Shown here piece by piece: positions 63,661 through 64,000 of a stretch of DNA of 64,000 nt. The translations under genes and the position numbers were made by a program. Every line of letters begins with the position of its first letter. The stretch's first letter is position 1. The stretch is from JABWBD01 sp040768665 (lineage in GTDB: Bacteria; Planctomycetota; Planctomycetia; Pirellulales; Thermoguttaceae), in NCBI GenBank assembly GCA_040768665.1, contig JAXGMN010000024.1, forward strand, positions 151,853-215,852, in the 5' to 3' direction. Below the pieces are notes generated by a model. That model was not told the DNA's origin and ran no database searches. It saw only the letters and a program-made list of their open reading frames with translations.

Positions 63661-63829
63661 GATTAGCCATCAGTGGTCATTGTTTTTGAATGCTGAACTC
63701 GCATAGGGTCCTTGAAGAGCCGTCGAAGCGGGGCTTCTGGCTTCCGCGCGCCGAGACCGCCATTGCACCGGCTTCTTTTCGAGACACCACGGACAAACTG
63801 CGTGGTGGGGCGCGCGAGCTGTTTGGACC

Positions 63830-63912
63830 GCTGTCGGCGTGTGGTGCCCAAGTTGCGGATTTCTCAGAACGGCGGCACTTTGGGCTCCACACCGTTCTGG
63901 GTGGAACGGTTC
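63830..63912 (+). repeat. Family-2 structured repeat, truncated copy
   Basis: Hairpin 1 only: GTGGTGCCCAA (63841-63851) and TTGGGCTCCAC (63880-63890) with one mismatch, loop GGATTTCTCAGAACGGCGG, trailer CCGTTCTGGGTGG. The second hairpin is missing. Two family-2 copies thus lie within 650 bp of each other. Confidence 0.75.
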
Positions 63913-63959
63913 AGGTTTTTGCGTGGTTGTGATAGTTGTTCTCAGGAGGCGTGACGAGG

Positions 63960-64000
63960 ATGGAGGGCCAGTCGGCGTCGGCGGGCGGATCGGCGGGCGC
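63960..64000 (+). CDS. Possible start of a gene running off the window
   Basis: ATG 63960 follows AGGAGG (63944-63949) by 10 bases and reads MEGQSASAGGSAG to the window edge. Only 13 codons are visible, so this is a weak call based on the ribosome-binding site. Confidence 0.25.
   Translation, partial: MEGQSASAGGSAG

Noticed and set aside
1..64000. CRISPR array
   Set aside because: No run of regularly spaced identical repeats was seen; dispersed palindromes are not arrayed and no cas gene is present.

Overview
The window is a GC-rich bacterial chromosome segment, most likely from a member of the Planctomycetota (Pirellulales-like). This placement is inferred from gene content: a giant LEPR-XLL surface protein, an HzsA-related multihaem protein, two ThuA-like secreted proteins, an ECF sigma factor paired with a Ser/Thr kinase, a PqqD-M50-HlyD membrane protein, and mraZ-rsmH standing alone without ftsL/ftsI/mur genes.

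Layout. 0-4.7 kb: the tail of a TetR-type regulator, then an RND efflux adaptor and pump. 4.7-15.4 kb: HzsA-related haem/beta-propeller protein, SWIM-SNF2 helicase, an orphan CheB-type response regulator, a ThuA-like protein and a Tat-exported FAD oxidoreductase. 15.4-27.9 kb: a repeat-rich, decaying region. It holds a roughly 2000-residue FG-GAP surface protein with a 2-kb internal duplication, a small coupled ORF, a remnant of a REP-associated tyrosine transposase (RAYT), a truncated and frameshifted paralogue of the surface protein, and a broken ECF sigma factor-kinase pair. 27.9-34.8 kb: small mobile-type modules (VapBC, DUF433/DUF5615 pair, HNH nuclease) among gene remnants and short duplicated segments. 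34.8-42.7 kb: four co-oriented envelope genes (VWA/glutamine-amidotransferase-like, GAF-HlyD, HlyD, PqqD-M50-HlyD) that look like one export or signalling machine. 42.8-53.1 kb: thioredoxin-like protein, a ketosynthase homologue lacking all its catalytic residues, small envelope proteins, queG, a Tad-type pseudopilus pair, a large secreted carbohydrate-active-like protein and a second ThuA protein. 53.3-62.8 kb: housekeeping genes (cysteine desulfurase, Nudix-like protein, queA, glycosyltransferase, mraZ, rsmH, LysM protein, SLOG-type protein, alpha/beta hydrolase, tRNA-Cys). 62.8-64 kb: repeats again.

Two repeat families dominate the spaces between genes. Family 1 consists of small imperfect palindromes with one GGGGACAGG end and one GGGGACTGG end. 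About a dozen whole or half copies are present, three of them exactly between convergent gene ends, and it is plausibly mobilised by RAYT transposases. Family 2 is about 320 nt long in four full or nearly full copies plus one fragment. It has two hairpins whose arms change in a compensatory way between subfamilies, so its folded structure appears to be under selection. These families, the catalytically dead ketosynthase and the triple-HlyD/M50 cluster are the most interesting material here.

Pathway links: queG and queA both serve queuosine tRNA modification. MraZ has a clear three-box operator overlapping its own start region. The TetR-adaptor-pump set is a normal efflux operon. Start sites were moved inward from the longest reading frame wherever a ribosome-binding site, signal peptide or domain boundary supported it.
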